Notes: a model not told the origin generated them from the letters alone. DNA of 64,000 bases from Candidatus Curtissbacteria bacterium (GCA_030647775.1 JAUSJC010000010.1:248001-312000), one strand, 5' to 3'. Shown: positions 15,751 to 23,422, counted from the stretch's first letter. Program-made: numbers and translations.

Positions 15751-16446
15751 ATGTCTTTCTTGCCCCGAAAAGGTTTTAGTCACTTAGTCATCTTAATTCT
15801 TGTCGCGATTTTAGGTACAGTCTTCTTTCTAAGCCCAATAAAAAAATACCTATATATGGCATATCAAAATGCCGGTATGGCTGTCGGCATCAATCTAAAT
15901 AATATTGCTACCGCAAGCTATGTCAATTTCATCAAATCCCAAAGCGGCCAGTATGAAAACGCCAGTACCGCAATTTGGCTAAACCAAAAAATCGCTTACA
16001 ATAATTTCTTGGCCGAAGGCCCTGAGCGAAGTCGAAGGGCCGACGCGAACGTTTTGGGTAATCAATCTCCCGCTGATCCCAATAAATGGATTGATATTAA
16101 TTTATCTGAACAAAGACTTTATATGAAGCAAGGTGCCAGCACCGTTGCTAGTTTTTTAGTTTCTACCGGTAAATGGGCGCCGACCCCGACAGGCACTTTT
16201 GCCATCTGGACAAAGTTAAGATATACCACAATGGCAGGTGGAAACCAGGCGCTCGGTACTTACTATAACCTTCCAAATGTCCCCTACGTAATGTACTTTT
16301 ACCAGGGTTATGGAATGCACGGGGCTTATTGGCATAACAACTTTGGCCAGCGCATGAGTCACGGCTGTGTCAACATGAGGCCGGAAGAAGCCGGCATTGT
16401 CTTCAACTGGGCAGATGTCGGCACCCGCGTAGTTGTCCACGATTAA
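15751..16446 (+). CDS. L,D-transpeptidase (YkuD domain), membrane anchored
   Basis: 231 residues. Forms or remodels peptidoglycan cross-links outside the membrane through a catalytic Cys. An N-terminal transmembrane segment (about residues 12-32) is followed by a stalk and the YkuD domain from WIDINLSEQRLYM (about 113) to the end. Catalytic motif HGAYWH...SHGCVNM with Cys206 near the C-terminus. The stalk contains EGPERSRRA, encoded by the repeat CTGAGCGAAGTCGAAG (16022-16037) that also appears in other genes here. The domain itself is intact, so it is probably active. Confidence 0.93.
   Translation: MSFLPRKGFSHLVILILVAILGTVFFLSPIKKYLYMAYQNAGMAVGINLNNIATASYVNFIKSQSGQYENASTAIWLNQKIAYNNFLAEGPERSRRADANVLGNQSPADPNKWIDINLSEQRLYMKQGASTVASFLVSTGKWAPTPTGTFAIWTKLRYTTMAGGNQALGTYYNLPNVPYVMYFYQGYGMHGAYWHNNFGQRMSHGCVNMRPEEAGIVFNWADVGTRVVVHD
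16022..16037. repeat. CTGAGCGAAGTCGAAG repeat inside the L,D-transpeptidase gene
   Basis: In-frame copy encoding PERSRR in the stalk between membrane anchor and YkuD domain, flanked by GGCC/GGCC. Other copies: 21889-21904, 22298-22313 and 22490-22505. Confidence 0.85.
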
Positions 16447-16498
16447 ATTTTAGATAACCCTGAGTATACCGTCAGCTTTTCAGCTGAGGCGACCTGCT

Positions 16499-16533
16499 GA
16501 TATGTCTTCCTCTCCGTTGGAGAACGACATATA
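16499..16533. repeat. Hairpin upstream of prfB
   Basis: ATATGTC...TCTCC-GTT-GGAGA...GACATAT forms an interrupted stem in the 150-nt gap between the L,D-transpeptidase and prfB. No T-tract follows. The start of the gap also has a small CAGCT/AGCTG palindrome near 16475. Role unknown. Confidence 0.5.
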
Positions 16534-16538
16534 TCAGA

Positions 16539-16567
16539 TTGTCCGGAGGACAAGGCTGATATATAAT
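16539..16567 (+). promoter_or_regulatory. prfB promoter TTGTCC-N17-TATAAT
   Basis: TTGTCC (16539-16544), 17-nt spacer, perfect TATAAT (16562-16567). The predicted transcript starts near 16574, at the foot of a hairpin GATCCCG-TTCA-CGGGATC (16576-16593) that ends two bases before ATG 16596. Confidence 0.65.
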
Positions 16568-16595
16568 CCCCCTTAGATCCCGTTCACGGGATCGC

Positions 16596-17690
16596 ATGGC
16601 ACTGTATATAATGGACAACCAGCAATTATTAACCAACCTTGAAGAAAGGTTTACAATCATCAAGAAAAATTTTGATGTCTCGGCCCGGCAAAAAAAGCTA
16701 AGGGAACTTGAGGCCCAAAGCATGAAACCGGACTTCTGGAATGATTCATCTTCCGCCCAGAAGGTAATGAAGCAAATCGCCGATATCTCGTCTGAAATCG
16801 AGTCCGTCGGCAGTGTTGCCAAAGAGCTTACCGAAACAAGATCAATGTTTCAGGTGACCCGTGACGATTCCCAGATGGAAAAGGAAATAGGGGCGGAACT
16901 TAAAAAACTCACGAAAGTTATTAACGACCTTGAAATAAAGATGTTTTTGTCGGGTGATCACGACGCGGCTTACGCAATCTTGGGGATCCACGCCGGCCAG
17001 GGCGGTACCGAAGCCATGGATTGGGTGGACATGTTATCGCGCATGTACCAGAAATATTTCACAAGCAAAAAATGGGATTTTGATGTTATTAATGAAATGC
17101 CGGGGGAAGAAGCCGGATTCAAAACCGTGACAATGTTGGTCAAGGTAAATTATGCTTACGGGATCCTGTCAAAAGAAACCGGCGTCCACAGGCTGGTTAG
17201 GCAGTCGCCTTTCAACGCCAATAACCTGCGTCAGACCTCCTTCGCCTTAGTTGAAGTTATGCCGGAAATTGAGGAGGCCGAGGGGATAGAAATTAATCCT
17301 GATGATATAGAATTTGAAGCTTTCCGTTCAGGCGGCCATGGCGGCCAAAACGTCAACAAAGTTTCCACTGCCGTCCGTCTTAAGCATAAACCCACGGGCA
17401 TTGTTGTTACTTGCCAAACCCAGAGGTACCAGGCTCAAAACAGGGAGAACGCCATGAAACTCCTGATGGCCAAACTTTGGGAGTTAAAGCAGCTGGAAGA
17501 CAAAGCCCAGTACGACAAAATAAAAGGCGGCCATATAACTCCCGGCTGGGGTAACCAGATCCGTTCTTATGTCCTCCATCCGTACAAAATGGTTAAAGAT
17601 TTAAGGACTCAATATGAAACTTCAAATGCCCAGGCTGTTTTAGACGGAGACTTGGACGAATTCATCAAACATGAATTGGCTCTGCATTAA
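16596..17690 (+). CDS. prfB: Peptide chain release factor 2
   Basis: 364 residues. Recognises UGA and UAA and releases the nascent peptide. Codon-reading motif SPF (in [10 protein letters not shown], about residue 205) is the RF2 type; the peptidyl-transferase motif GGQ is in [11 protein letters not shown] (about 246-256). The sequence through [11 protein letters not shown], where many bacteria have an in-frame UGA that needs a +1 shift, is uninterrupted, so no autoregulatory frameshift is present. ATG 16596 follows a 5' hairpin; ATG 16611 is an alternative. Neither has a Shine-Dalgarno. Presence of RF2 argues against UGA recoding. Confidence 0.96.
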   Translation: MALYIMDNQQLLTNLEERFTIIKKNFDVSARQKKLRELEAQSMKPDFWNDSSSAQKVMKQIADISSEIESVGSVAKELTETRSMFQVTRDDSQMEKEIGAELKKLTKVINDLEIKMFLSGDHDAAYAILGIHAGQGGTEAMDWVDMLSRMYQKYFTSKKWDFDVINEMPGEEAGFKTVTMLVKVNYAYGILSKETGVHRLVRQSPFNANNLRQTSFALVEVMPEIEEAEGIEINPDDIEFEAFRSGGHGGQNVNKVSTAVRLKHKPTGIVVTCQTQRYQAQNRENAMKLLMAKLWELKQLEDKAQYDKIKGGHITPGWGNQIRSYVLHPYKMVKDLRTQYETSNAQAVLDGDLDEFIKHELALH

Positions 17691-17695
17691 CGTGC

Positions 17696-17724
17696 TTGCC
17701 CAATGAAGCTGACTGGTATATAAT
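17696..17724 (+). promoter_or_regulatory. Promoter TTGCCC-N17-TATAAT
   Basis: TTGCCC (17696-17701), 17-nt spacer and TATAAT (17719-17724), ten bases before ATG 17735. This supports ATG 17735 over upstream starts in the same frame, and predicts a leader of a few bases at most. Confidence 0.6.
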
Positions 17725-17734
17725 TTTAAAAACA

Positions 17735-18220
17735 ATGGACGAAAACCAAGACCAAACTCAAGCCCAATCCGCATCACCAATCCCGGGGCTAAGAAGAGTG
17801 CCGATTAAAGCAAAGTTCAGCCTGCCAACTAAAGCCGTCCCAATCGCAGTTATTGCTGTTGTTTTGGCAGCCGGTATTTTCTCGGGCCTCATCCTCTCTT
17901 CAAGAAACAAAATCCAGTCTTCTAAAGTCAAGTCAGCCATTCAGGAAGAAAATCTAACTCCGGAACAAAAGACTTCTTTTAATCAAACCTTTAGGGATCA
18001 GGCAGAAGGAGAATTGCAAAAGAACGATAAGTTAGATAAGTACGCCCAGGGCACGCACAAACTGATTAGGCCAGGCGGGGAAGACCAAACGGCATACCTA
18101 ACTTCATCTATTTTAGACATGGACCAGTATGTGGGTAAAAAAGTCAAAGTTTTTGGAGAAACATTTGGTTCTTCACAAGTGGGTTGGTTGATGGATGTCG
18201 GCAAAGTCGAAGTCAAATAA
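17735..18220 (+). CDS. Membrane-anchored protein of unknown function upstream of ftsEX
   Basis: 161 residues. The N-terminus is Gln/Ser-rich and cytosolic; one transmembrane helix (about residues 36-58, AVPIAVIAVVLAAGIFSGLI); the outer part has a charged linker and a small beta-rich C-terminal domain with YVGKKVKVFGETF and WLMDVGKVEV, which looks OB-fold-like. I do not recognise a named family. ATG 17735 is chosen because it follows a promoter -10 box by ten bases. It precedes ftsE by 26 nt and may be part of the divisome or envelope operon. Confidence 0.65.
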   Translation: MDENQDQTQAQSASPIPGLRRVPIKAKFSLPTKAVPIAVIAVVLAAGIFSGLILSSRNKIQSSKVKSAIQEENLTPEQKTSFNQTFRDQAEGELQKNDKLDKYAQGTHKLIRPGGEDQTAYLTSSILDMDQYVGKKVKVFGETFGSSQVGWLMDVGKVEVK

Positions 18221-18246
18221 TAACTAGCCCAAACAATCTCTGCCTC

Positions 18247-18933
18247 ATGATACAGTTCGAATCCGTAACTAAAAAATATCCAAACGGCCAAATTGCCCTG
18301 GAAGACATCGATTTAAAAATCGAGGACGGCGAATTCGTTTTTCTGGTTGGCCCTTCCGGCGCCGGCAAGACCTCGCTTCTTCGCTTGTTTACCCGCGAAA
18401 TCTGGCCAAGTGCCGGCAGAATTTTATTCAACGAAGAAGATATTTTAAAAATCCCCTCATCCAAAATCCCTTATCTGCGCAGGAAAATTGGTACGGTCTT
18501 TCAGGATTTTAAACTGCTTCTCACCCGGACCCTTTTTGAAAACGTCGCTGTCCCCCTTGAGGTTGTTTCCAAGTCCGAAAAAGAGATCGAAGAAACGGTC
18601 AGTGGTGTTTTGGAAAAGGTCGGCTTACTGGAAAAAGCCGATATGTTCCCGGCCCAGCTTTCCGGCGGAGAAGTCCAAAGGACGGCAATTGCCAGGGCCA
18701 TTGTTTCCAAACCGTCAGTCCTTCTGGCTGACGAGCCAACGGGCGATTTGGATCCAAAAACAGCTTTATCTATCGTTAAGCTCCTTGAAAAAATAAACGA
18801 AGAAGATAAAACTACGGTTATTATGGCTACTCATAACGCCCAAATCGTTAACCACTTTAAAAAACGCGTTGTTTACCTAAAAAACGGTAAAATAGAAAAG
18901 GACGAGAAAGAAGGCAAATATGAGGCAGATTAA
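18247..18933 (+). CDS. ftsE: Cell division ATP-binding protein FtsE
   Basis: 228 residues. ABC ATPase that pairs with FtsX to control peptidoglycan hydrolases at the septum. Walker A GPSGAGKTS (about residues 36-44), signature LSGGEVQRTAIARA, Walker B VLLADEPTGDLD, and switch His in MATHN. The start MIQFESVTKKYPNG at ATG 18247 fits the family; the frame is open upstream but overlaps the previous gene. Its 3' end overlaps ftsX by 14 nt, which indicates coupled translation. Confidence 0.95.
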   Translation: MIQFESVTKKYPNGQIALEDIDLKIEDGEFVFLVGPSGAGKTSLLRLFTREIWPSAGRILFNEEDILKIPSSKIPYLRRKIGTVFQDFKLLLTRTLFENVAVPLEVVSKSEKEIEETVSGVLEKVGLLEKADMFPAQLSGGEVQRTAIARAIVSKPSVLLADEPTGDLDPKTALSIVKLLEKINEEDKTTVIMATHNAQIVNHFKKRVVYLKNGKIEKDEKEGKYEAD

Positions 18934-19792
18934 AAAAACCGTAAAGCTTCTGCGCCGCAGCCCTTATCAGGCACTGGCCGCCGGTCTGGCCATGACCCTT
19001 ACCTTTTTTGTTGCCTCTATTTTTGCCGTTCTTATAATCGGCGGCCAGATAGTTTTAAATTATGTTGAACAAAGGCCCCAGGTTATTGCTTTTTTTAAGG
19101 ATGATGCCAGCCAGACAAAAATTAACGATATCATTGCTAAGGTAAAATCAACAGGCCTTGCCAAAGATGTTAAATATGTTACCAAAGAGGAGGCGCTGGC
19201 AATCTACAGGGAACGCAATAAAGATGAACCGCTTCTTTTGGAATCAGTCTCTGCCGATTTCCTGCCGGCGTCAATTGATATATCCGTCAATAAGGCCGGC
19301 GACATAGGCGCCGTCACTCAAGCTGTCAAAGGAGAACCGGAAATTGAACGCGTCATCACCCCCCAAAACTTAGTTGAGCAGCTCGTTAAATGGACAAGCA
19401 CTATTCGTGCCGGGGGGATTGTTTTTGTTACCGCGCTTCTTGCTATATCCTTCCTTATTATAATAATGGTTGTCGGTATGAGGATCGCCCTAAGGCGCGA
19501 TGAAATTTCCATCATGAATTTAGTCGGTGCCACCAAATGGTATATTGCCAGACCGTTTTTGGCCGAAGGCGCGGTCTATGGCGTTATCGGCGCCAGCATT
19601 TCCACGTTTCTAATTTACGCGCTTCTTTTAATCTATTCCCGGTCTATTCAGAATTTTTTAGGGCCAATCCAGGTTTTTCCGATTAGCCCGCTCTTTTTCA
19701 TCTATCTTTGGGTAGGAGAAGCGCTTCTTGCCGCCGCCGTCGGGGTTTCCGGCGCCGCAATAGCCCTTTACCGATACCTGAAGATTAAATGA
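18920..19792 (+). CDS. ftsX: Cell division protein FtsX
   Basis: 290 residues. Permease-like partner of FtsE. A transmembrane helix at about residues 22-45, an extracellular domain (about 50-165, FFKDDASQTKINDIIAKVKS and onward) that in relatives binds coiled-coil hydrolases, then three helices at about 170-195, 215-240 and 260-285. Cytosolic loop RRDEISIMNLVGAT is typical of the family. It overlaps ftsE upstream and the EnvC-like gene downstream (ATGA, 19789-19792), so the three form one tightly coupled unit. Confidence 0.94.
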   Translation: MRQIKKTVKLLRRSPYQALAAGLAMTLTFFVASIFAVLIIGGQIVLNYVEQRPQVIAFFKDDASQTKINDIIAKVKSTGLAKDVKYVTKEEALAIYRERNKDEPLLLESVSADFLPASIDISVNKAGDIGAVTQAVKGEPEIERVITPQNLVEQLVKWTSTIRAGGIVFVTALLAISFLIIIMVVGMRIALRRDEISIMNLVGATKWYIARPFLAEGAVYGVIGASISTFLIYALLLIYSRSIQNFLGPIQVFPISPLFFIYLWVGEALLAAAVGVSGAAIALYRYLKIK

Positions 19793-20958
19793 AGAAACTT
19801 CTAGTTGCTCTATTTTTTATTGCCGTTTTTCTAGCAGGTTCGAGTTCTACATCCGCAATCACGGAATCAGAATGTGATCAAGGTAGCACAGATTCCGGTT
19901 GTGTCGACTACTTTACAAACAAAATAAACCAACTCTCTTCGCAAGCCAACACTCTTTCCGGTCAACTGGCCCAGTTTAATAGCCAAATCCTGTTAACTCA
20001 AGTTAAAATAGCCGACGCCCAGGTAACTATAGATAAACTGGAAAAAGAAATTGGCGCGCTTGGTACCAGAATCGGCTACATTGCAACCTCTGTAGATAAA
20101 CTCCAGGTACTTCTTAAACAAAGAATCGTCGCAACTTACCAGCAGGGTTTTGTTTCCAATCTGGAAATCATTATGTCGTCACAAAACTTTTCCGATTTTA
20201 TCCTGCGGGCCCAATATTTAAGACAAGTCCAGGAAAACGACAGGAAAATTCTGGCAAGCCTCCAGCAGACTAAGGCCAATTATGCAACCCAGAAAGACGA
20301 CCGCGAGATTAAACAAGCCCAGATTGAAGAAAGCCAAAAGAAACTAGTTGCCTTAAAAGCAGATCTCGACCAACAAAAAGTATCTAAGCAAGCGCTTCTT
20401 AAACTGACTCAAAACGATGAAAGCCGATATCAACAGCTGTTGGCAGCAGCTCTGGCTGAAAAGAAAGCTATATCTGCAGCCTTTTCTGACGCCGTTTCGA
20501 GGCTAAATTCTGAGGAAGGGTCTCCAGTTTCGCAGGGTCAAACGATTGCCGTGATGGGTAATTCTGGAGCACCTAACTGTTCTAGTGGCGCTCATCTTCA
20601 CTTTATGGTTCTTAAAGATGGAATCGCCCAAAATCCGGCGAACTATCTAAAAAATATTTCTCCGGTTTGGGATAATTCCCCGGATTCCCCATTTGGCTTT
20701 TCCGGATCTTGGGATTGGCCGCTTTCTGGTCCAAGTATCACACAGGGTTTTGGGATGACTTACTGGGCAAGACTTGGTTGGTACAATGGCAGTATTCATG
20801 ACGGTATTGATATGGTTGGTGGACCAACAATAGTTGCCCCCCGCGCTGGGAAATTAATCCTCGGTGCAACCTCCTGTGGTTCCAGCACCCTAAAGTATGC
20901 GGCCATCAAACACAACGATGACTCAGGCATAATCACCCTCTATCTTCATATTCTGTAA
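19789..20958 (+). CDS. EnvC/PcsB-like coiled-coil protein with a circularly permuted M23 domain
   Basis: 389 residues. Signal peptide (residues 1-24), long coiled-coil (about 40-235) of the kind that contacts FtsX, then an M23 (LytM) peptidase region in reversed order. The GxxVxxGQxIAxxGNSG...HLHF half with His269 and His271 comes first (about 243-285), followed by the SITQGFG...HDGID half with His337 and Asp341, and the ORF ends at TLYLHIL. In usual M23 domains the HxxxD half precedes the HxH half. All zinc ligands are kept, so activity is likely. Operon position implies FtsEX-controlled septal peptidoglycan cleavage. Confidence 0.85.
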   Translation: MKKLLVALFFIAVFLAGSSSTSAITESECDQGSTDSGCVDYFTNKINQLSSQANTLSGQLAQFNSQILLTQVKIADAQVTIDKLEKEIGALGTRIGYIATSVDKLQVLLKQRIVATYQQGFVSNLEIIMSSQNFSDFILRAQYLRQVQENDRKILASLQQTKANYATQKDDREIKQAQIEESQKKLVALKADLDQQKVSKQALLKLTQNDESRYQQLLAAALAEKKAISAAFSDAVSRLNSEEGSPVSQGQTIAVMGNSGAPNCSSGAHLHFMVLKDGIAQNPANYLKNISPVWDNSPDSPFGFSGSWDWPLSGPSITQGFGMTYWARLGWYNGSIHDGIDMVGGPTIVAPRAGKLILGATSCGSSTLKYAAIKHNDDSGIITLYLHIL

Positions 20959-20960
20959 AT

Positions 20961-20989
20961 TTGACATTAAATCCCCGAAGCCTAATGAT
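20961..20989 (+). promoter_or_regulatory. Promoter TTGACA-N17-AATGAT, near-leaderless
   Basis: Perfect TTGACA at 20961-20966 just after the EnvC-like stop; AATGAT at 20984-20989 (or TAATGA with a 16-nt spacer). Seven bases separate it from GTG 20997. Confidence 0.5.
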
Positions 20990-20996
20990 TTAATCA

Positions 20997-21917
20997 GTGG
21001 CAAAACTCGCTGCGTTAGTAATTTCCTTCCTAGCCCTTTTCGTTTTTGCGGAACTTGTTTTCGCCGAAAATCTTCTTTTGAACCCATCATTCGAGGATAC
21101 TACCGGCGGTTCTCCAAACTCATGGACTAAAAATGTAAGCACAGCTACTTTGTCTACGTCAACTACCGCCAAAGCTGGTACAGTGTCAGCGTCAATCAAT
21201 AAAACAAATAGTACAACTGGGCTAATCTACTTATATCAAGATATTGATGTGGAACCGGACGCCTTTTATTCTTTGTCCGGTTATGCAATTAAGAATAGTC
21301 CTAATTTTAGCTGGGTGATTTTACGTATAAGCTGGAGAAGTTCTAGCGGGGAAATTAGTCAAACCGATTCCCCTCGATTAACATCTGATTCGTCTGATTT
21401 CCAATCGCTGAAAATAGATTCAGTACAAGCGCCAAGCCAGGCGATAAAGGCCAGAATTGAACTCGCCGCCAATATTGTAACTGCTAATCCTAACAATCCA
21501 GCCCTTTTTGATGATGTAGATTTTTCCCAGATTCCGGCGCCCAACCAACCAACCTCTACACTTGCACCAATGTCTTCACCCACACCTCTTAAATCTCCGT
21601 CGCCAACCCCAACTGCTTTGCCAAAATCTCCGACACCATCACCCCTAAAATCACCGGCGCCTGCTCCGCAAGTCTTAGCCGAATCTTCCCAAAGCGCCGC
21701 GCCGTCGGCCAGCCCAAGTTCATCTCCGGCATCAAACCAACAAAGCCCTCTGGACACAATTAAAAATAACCCCAAAACTGCTTTAATCCTTGTCGGCTCC
21801 GGCCTTATTTTAATCGGTTTATCATCGGCTTTTTATGTGTGGTATTCTAAGCTCTTGGGAAAAGGTCCAATAAAAAATGCCGAAGGCACTGAGCGAAGTC
21901 GAAGTGAAGACGATTAA
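20997..21917 (+). CDS. Secreted, C-terminally anchored beta-sandwich (CBM-like) protein
   Basis: 306 residues, GTG start. Signal peptide (1-22), then a domain beginning NLLLNPSFED (about 24-175) with the layout of a carbohydrate-binding jelly roll, closing with LFDDVDF. A Pro/Ser/Thr-rich linker (about 180-255) spans the wall and a C-terminal helix (about 268-290) anchors it. The last residues EGTERSRSEDD come from the CTGAGCGAAGTCGAAG repeat, and its end overlaps the start of the TsaE-TsaC gene by 41 nt in another frame. A surface-binding role is inferred. Confidence 0.7.
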   Translation: MAKLAALVISFLALFVFAELVFAENLLLNPSFEDTTGGSPNSWTKNVSTATLSTSTTAKAGTVSASINKTNSTTGLIYLYQDIDVEPDAFYSLSGYAIKNSPNFSWVILRISWRSSSGEISQTDSPRLTSDSSDFQSLKIDSVQAPSQAIKARIELAANIVTANPNNPALFDDVDFSQIPAPNQPTSTLAPMSSPTPLKSPSPTPTALPKSPTPSPLKSPAPAPQVLAESSQSAAPSASPSSSPASNQQSPLDTIKNNPKTALILVGSGLILIGLSSAFYVWYSKLLGKGPIKNAEGTERSRSEDD

Positions 21918-23082
21918 AATATCAAAGTCCGAAACACAAACCCAAAAACTCGGGGAAACTCTTGGGAAGTCATTAAAAGCCGGGGATATTGTTGCCCTGT
22001 ATGGCGATCTTGGTGCCGGCAAGACCGTTTTTGTTAAAGGTATCGCCAAAGGCCTGGGCATTAAAAAGAGAATTCTCTCGCCGACCTTTGTCTTTATACG
22101 TTCTTACCCGCTTACGGGTGAAAAGCAGTTTTATCATGTCGATCTTTATCGCGGCCAAAGCCTTGAAGATTTTGAAGCGCTGGGGCTTGAAGAACTATTT
22201 TCCAAAAATAACATTGTTGTTTTGGAATGGGCTGGGAAAATTGCTAAAATATTGCCTCAAAAACGGATCGATATCAATATAGAAAAAGTCGAAGATACTG
22301 AGCGTAGTCGAAGTAAAGATGAAAATACAAGAAAAATCACCATCACTTCACCTGTCATTGCGAGCGCAGCGAAGCAATCTCATAACGAGTCTTCGAGTTA
22401 CAAGCGCTCTTATATTGTTCGAGCGAAGTCGAGAACTTCCTCTTCTGTCATCCTGAACTCGTTTCAGGATCTTAAAAAAGTCGTAGATCCTGAGCAAAGT
22501 CGAAGGGCCGCCTCCATTTTAAAATCTGGCGGTGTCGTTATTTTCCCGACCGATACGGTTTACGGTATTGGCTGTAGGTACGACGATAAGGACGCCCTCG
22601 ACCGTATCTATAAAATTAAGTCAAGGCCAAAAGACGTACTGTTTCCCATTCTTGTATCAAGCGTCAAACAGGTCGAACGTTTAGCTATCATTACTCCCTC
22701 CGCCCGCGAGTTGATAGAAAAATATTGGCCCGGCGGCCTAACAATAATTCTCTCCACCCGTCATCCTGAACAATGTCATCCTGAACTCGATTCAGGATCT
22801 GTAATTGTTTCAGGACTCAATCAAAAAATCGGTTTCCGCATGCCGGACCACCAAGAAATCTTATCGATGATCGATCTTGTCGGTGTCCCAATAATCGGTA
22901 CCTCCGCCAATTTCCATGGGCAGTCGTCCGCAGCGTCTTTTGAAGATCTGGATCCTAAACTCATTAAGCTCGCCGATTTTGTTATCAAAGGTACCTGCCG
23001 TAAGGGTGTAGAATCAACAGTAGTCGATGCAACTGCAAACCATTTAAAAATCTTAAGACAAGGAGCAGTCACACTACGATGA
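21877..23082 (+). CDS. tsaE-tsaC: TsaE-TsaC fusion protein for tRNA t6A synthesis, with repeat-derived linker
   Basis: 401 residues. Residues about 12-140 are TsaE: P-loop GDLGAGKTVFVKG and the LSPTF, YHVDLYR and LEWAGKI blocks. Residues about 210-400 are TsaC/Sua5: FPTDTVYGIGC, KIKSRPKDVLFPIL, WPGGLTIIL, GTSANFHG. Between them, about 70 residues are encoded by stacked intergenic repeats (22298-22505). A further repeat adds about 14 residues (HPEQCHPELDSGSV) inside the TsaC domain. TsaC makes threonylcarbamoyl-AMP; TsaE supports TsaBD. Start: ATG 21877 or GTG 21904, both within the previous gene's end. The final TLR and stop come from a repeated hairpin. Confidence 0.88.
   Translation: MPKALSEVEVKTIKISKSETQTQKLGETLGKSLKAGDIVALYGDLGAGKTVFVKGIAKGLGIKKRILSPTFVFIRSYPLTGEKQFYHVDLYRGQSLEDFEALGLEELFSKNNIVVLEWAGKIAKILPQKRIDINIEKVEDTERSRSKDENTRKITITSPVIASAAKQSHNESSSYKRSYIVRAKSRTSSSVILNSFQDLKKVVDPEQSRRAASILKSGGVVIFPTDTVYGIGCRYDDKDALDRIYKIKSRPKDVLFPILVSSVKQVERLAIITPSARELIEKYWPGGLTIILSTRHPEQCHPELDSGSVIVSGLNQKIGFRMPDHQEILSMIDLVGVPIIGTSANFHGQSSAASFEDLDPKLIKLADFVIKGTCRKGVESTVVDATANHLKILRQGAVTLR
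21889..21904. repeat. CTGAGCGAAGTCGAAG repeat shared by two overlapping genes
   Basis: Read in one frame it gives TERSRS at the end of the secreted protein; in another it gives ALSEVEV at the start of the TsaE-TsaC protein. Confidence 0.85.
22298..22505. repeat. Repeat stack forming the TsaE-TsaC linker
   Basis: Within 208 bp: CTGAGCGTAGTCGAAG (22298-22313), TGTCATTGCGAGCGCAGCGAAGCAATCTC-type (22353-22381), a GTTC-GAGCGAAGTC-GAGAAC unit (22417-22436), the TCCTGAACTCGTTTCAGGAT palindrome (22446-22472 with flanks), and CTGAGCAAAGTCGAAG (22490-22505). All are typical intergenic elements of this genome, yet the frame stays open. Confidence 0.88.
22760..22800. repeat. TCATCCTGAACTCGATTCAGGATCT repeat inside the TsaC domain
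   Basis: A full copy at 22774-22800 preceded by a partial copy (TCATCCTGAA, 22761-22770). It encodes the extra segment HPEQCHPELDSGSV between the ILSTR strand and VIVSGL of TsaC. Confidence 0.85.
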
Positions 23083-23098
23083 TACGAATCATCGTAGT
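23072..23098. repeat. Repeated hairpin CACTACGATGAT-ACGA-ATCATCGTAGT (copy 2)
   Basis: Same element as 8883-8910 with an 11-bp stem beyond the first C. It supplies the last codons (CTA CGA) and TGA stop (23080-23082) of tsaE-tsaC and ends eight bases before the ATG of the TsaB gene. Confidence 0.9.
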
Positions 23099-23106
23099 AA
23101 AATATC

Positions 23107-23415
23107 ATGATTTTAAAAATTGATTCGACAAACCGCGAAAAAATTACAGTTTCGCTCGACGACACAAAAATCATTGAGGAGCAAAAACTCGGGTCTCAAG
23201 TTCTCCTGCCGCTGATTGTCAAAATTCTCAAAAAGCAAAAAGCCACTTTTGCCGATATTTCCGAAATTAAGGTTAACATCGGCCCCGGTTCTTTTACGGG
23301 GACAAGGGTTGGAGTAGCCGTTGCCAACGCGCTGGGATTTGCCTTAAATATCCCCGTTAATGGCAAAAAAGGTAAAATAGCATTACCTAAATATGAAAAA
23401 TCAAAATTCGACTAA
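23107..23415 (+). CDS. tsaB: Short TsaB-like protein (N-terminal domain only)
   Basis: 102 residues against about 220-230 for full TsaB. It has the ASKHA-type N-terminal half: MILKIDST and the diagnostic NIGPGSFTGTRVGVAVANAL (about residues 56-75). The C-terminal half is missing and the last residues (KKGKIALPKYEKSKFD) run up to a repeat cluster. TsaB dimerises with TsaD to make t6A. Placement after tsaE-tsaC supports the assignment. It may be a minimal functional form or truncated by the repeats that follow. Confidence 0.75.
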   Translation: MILKIDSTNREKITVSLDDTKIIEEQKLGSQVLLPLIVKILKKQKATFADISEIKVNIGPGSFTGTRVGVAVANALGFALNIPVNGKKGKIALPKYEKSKFD

Positions 23416-23422
23416 CATCTCA

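Noticed and set aside
16611..16720. Programmed +1 frameshift in prfB
   Set aside because: The frame is continuous through the region where the in-frame UGA normally lies; no CTTTGA element.
22298..22505. TsaE-TsaC as an assembly artefact
   Set aside because: The frame is open through five different repeat units and both domains are complete and in a sensible t6A cluster; read mapping would still be useful.
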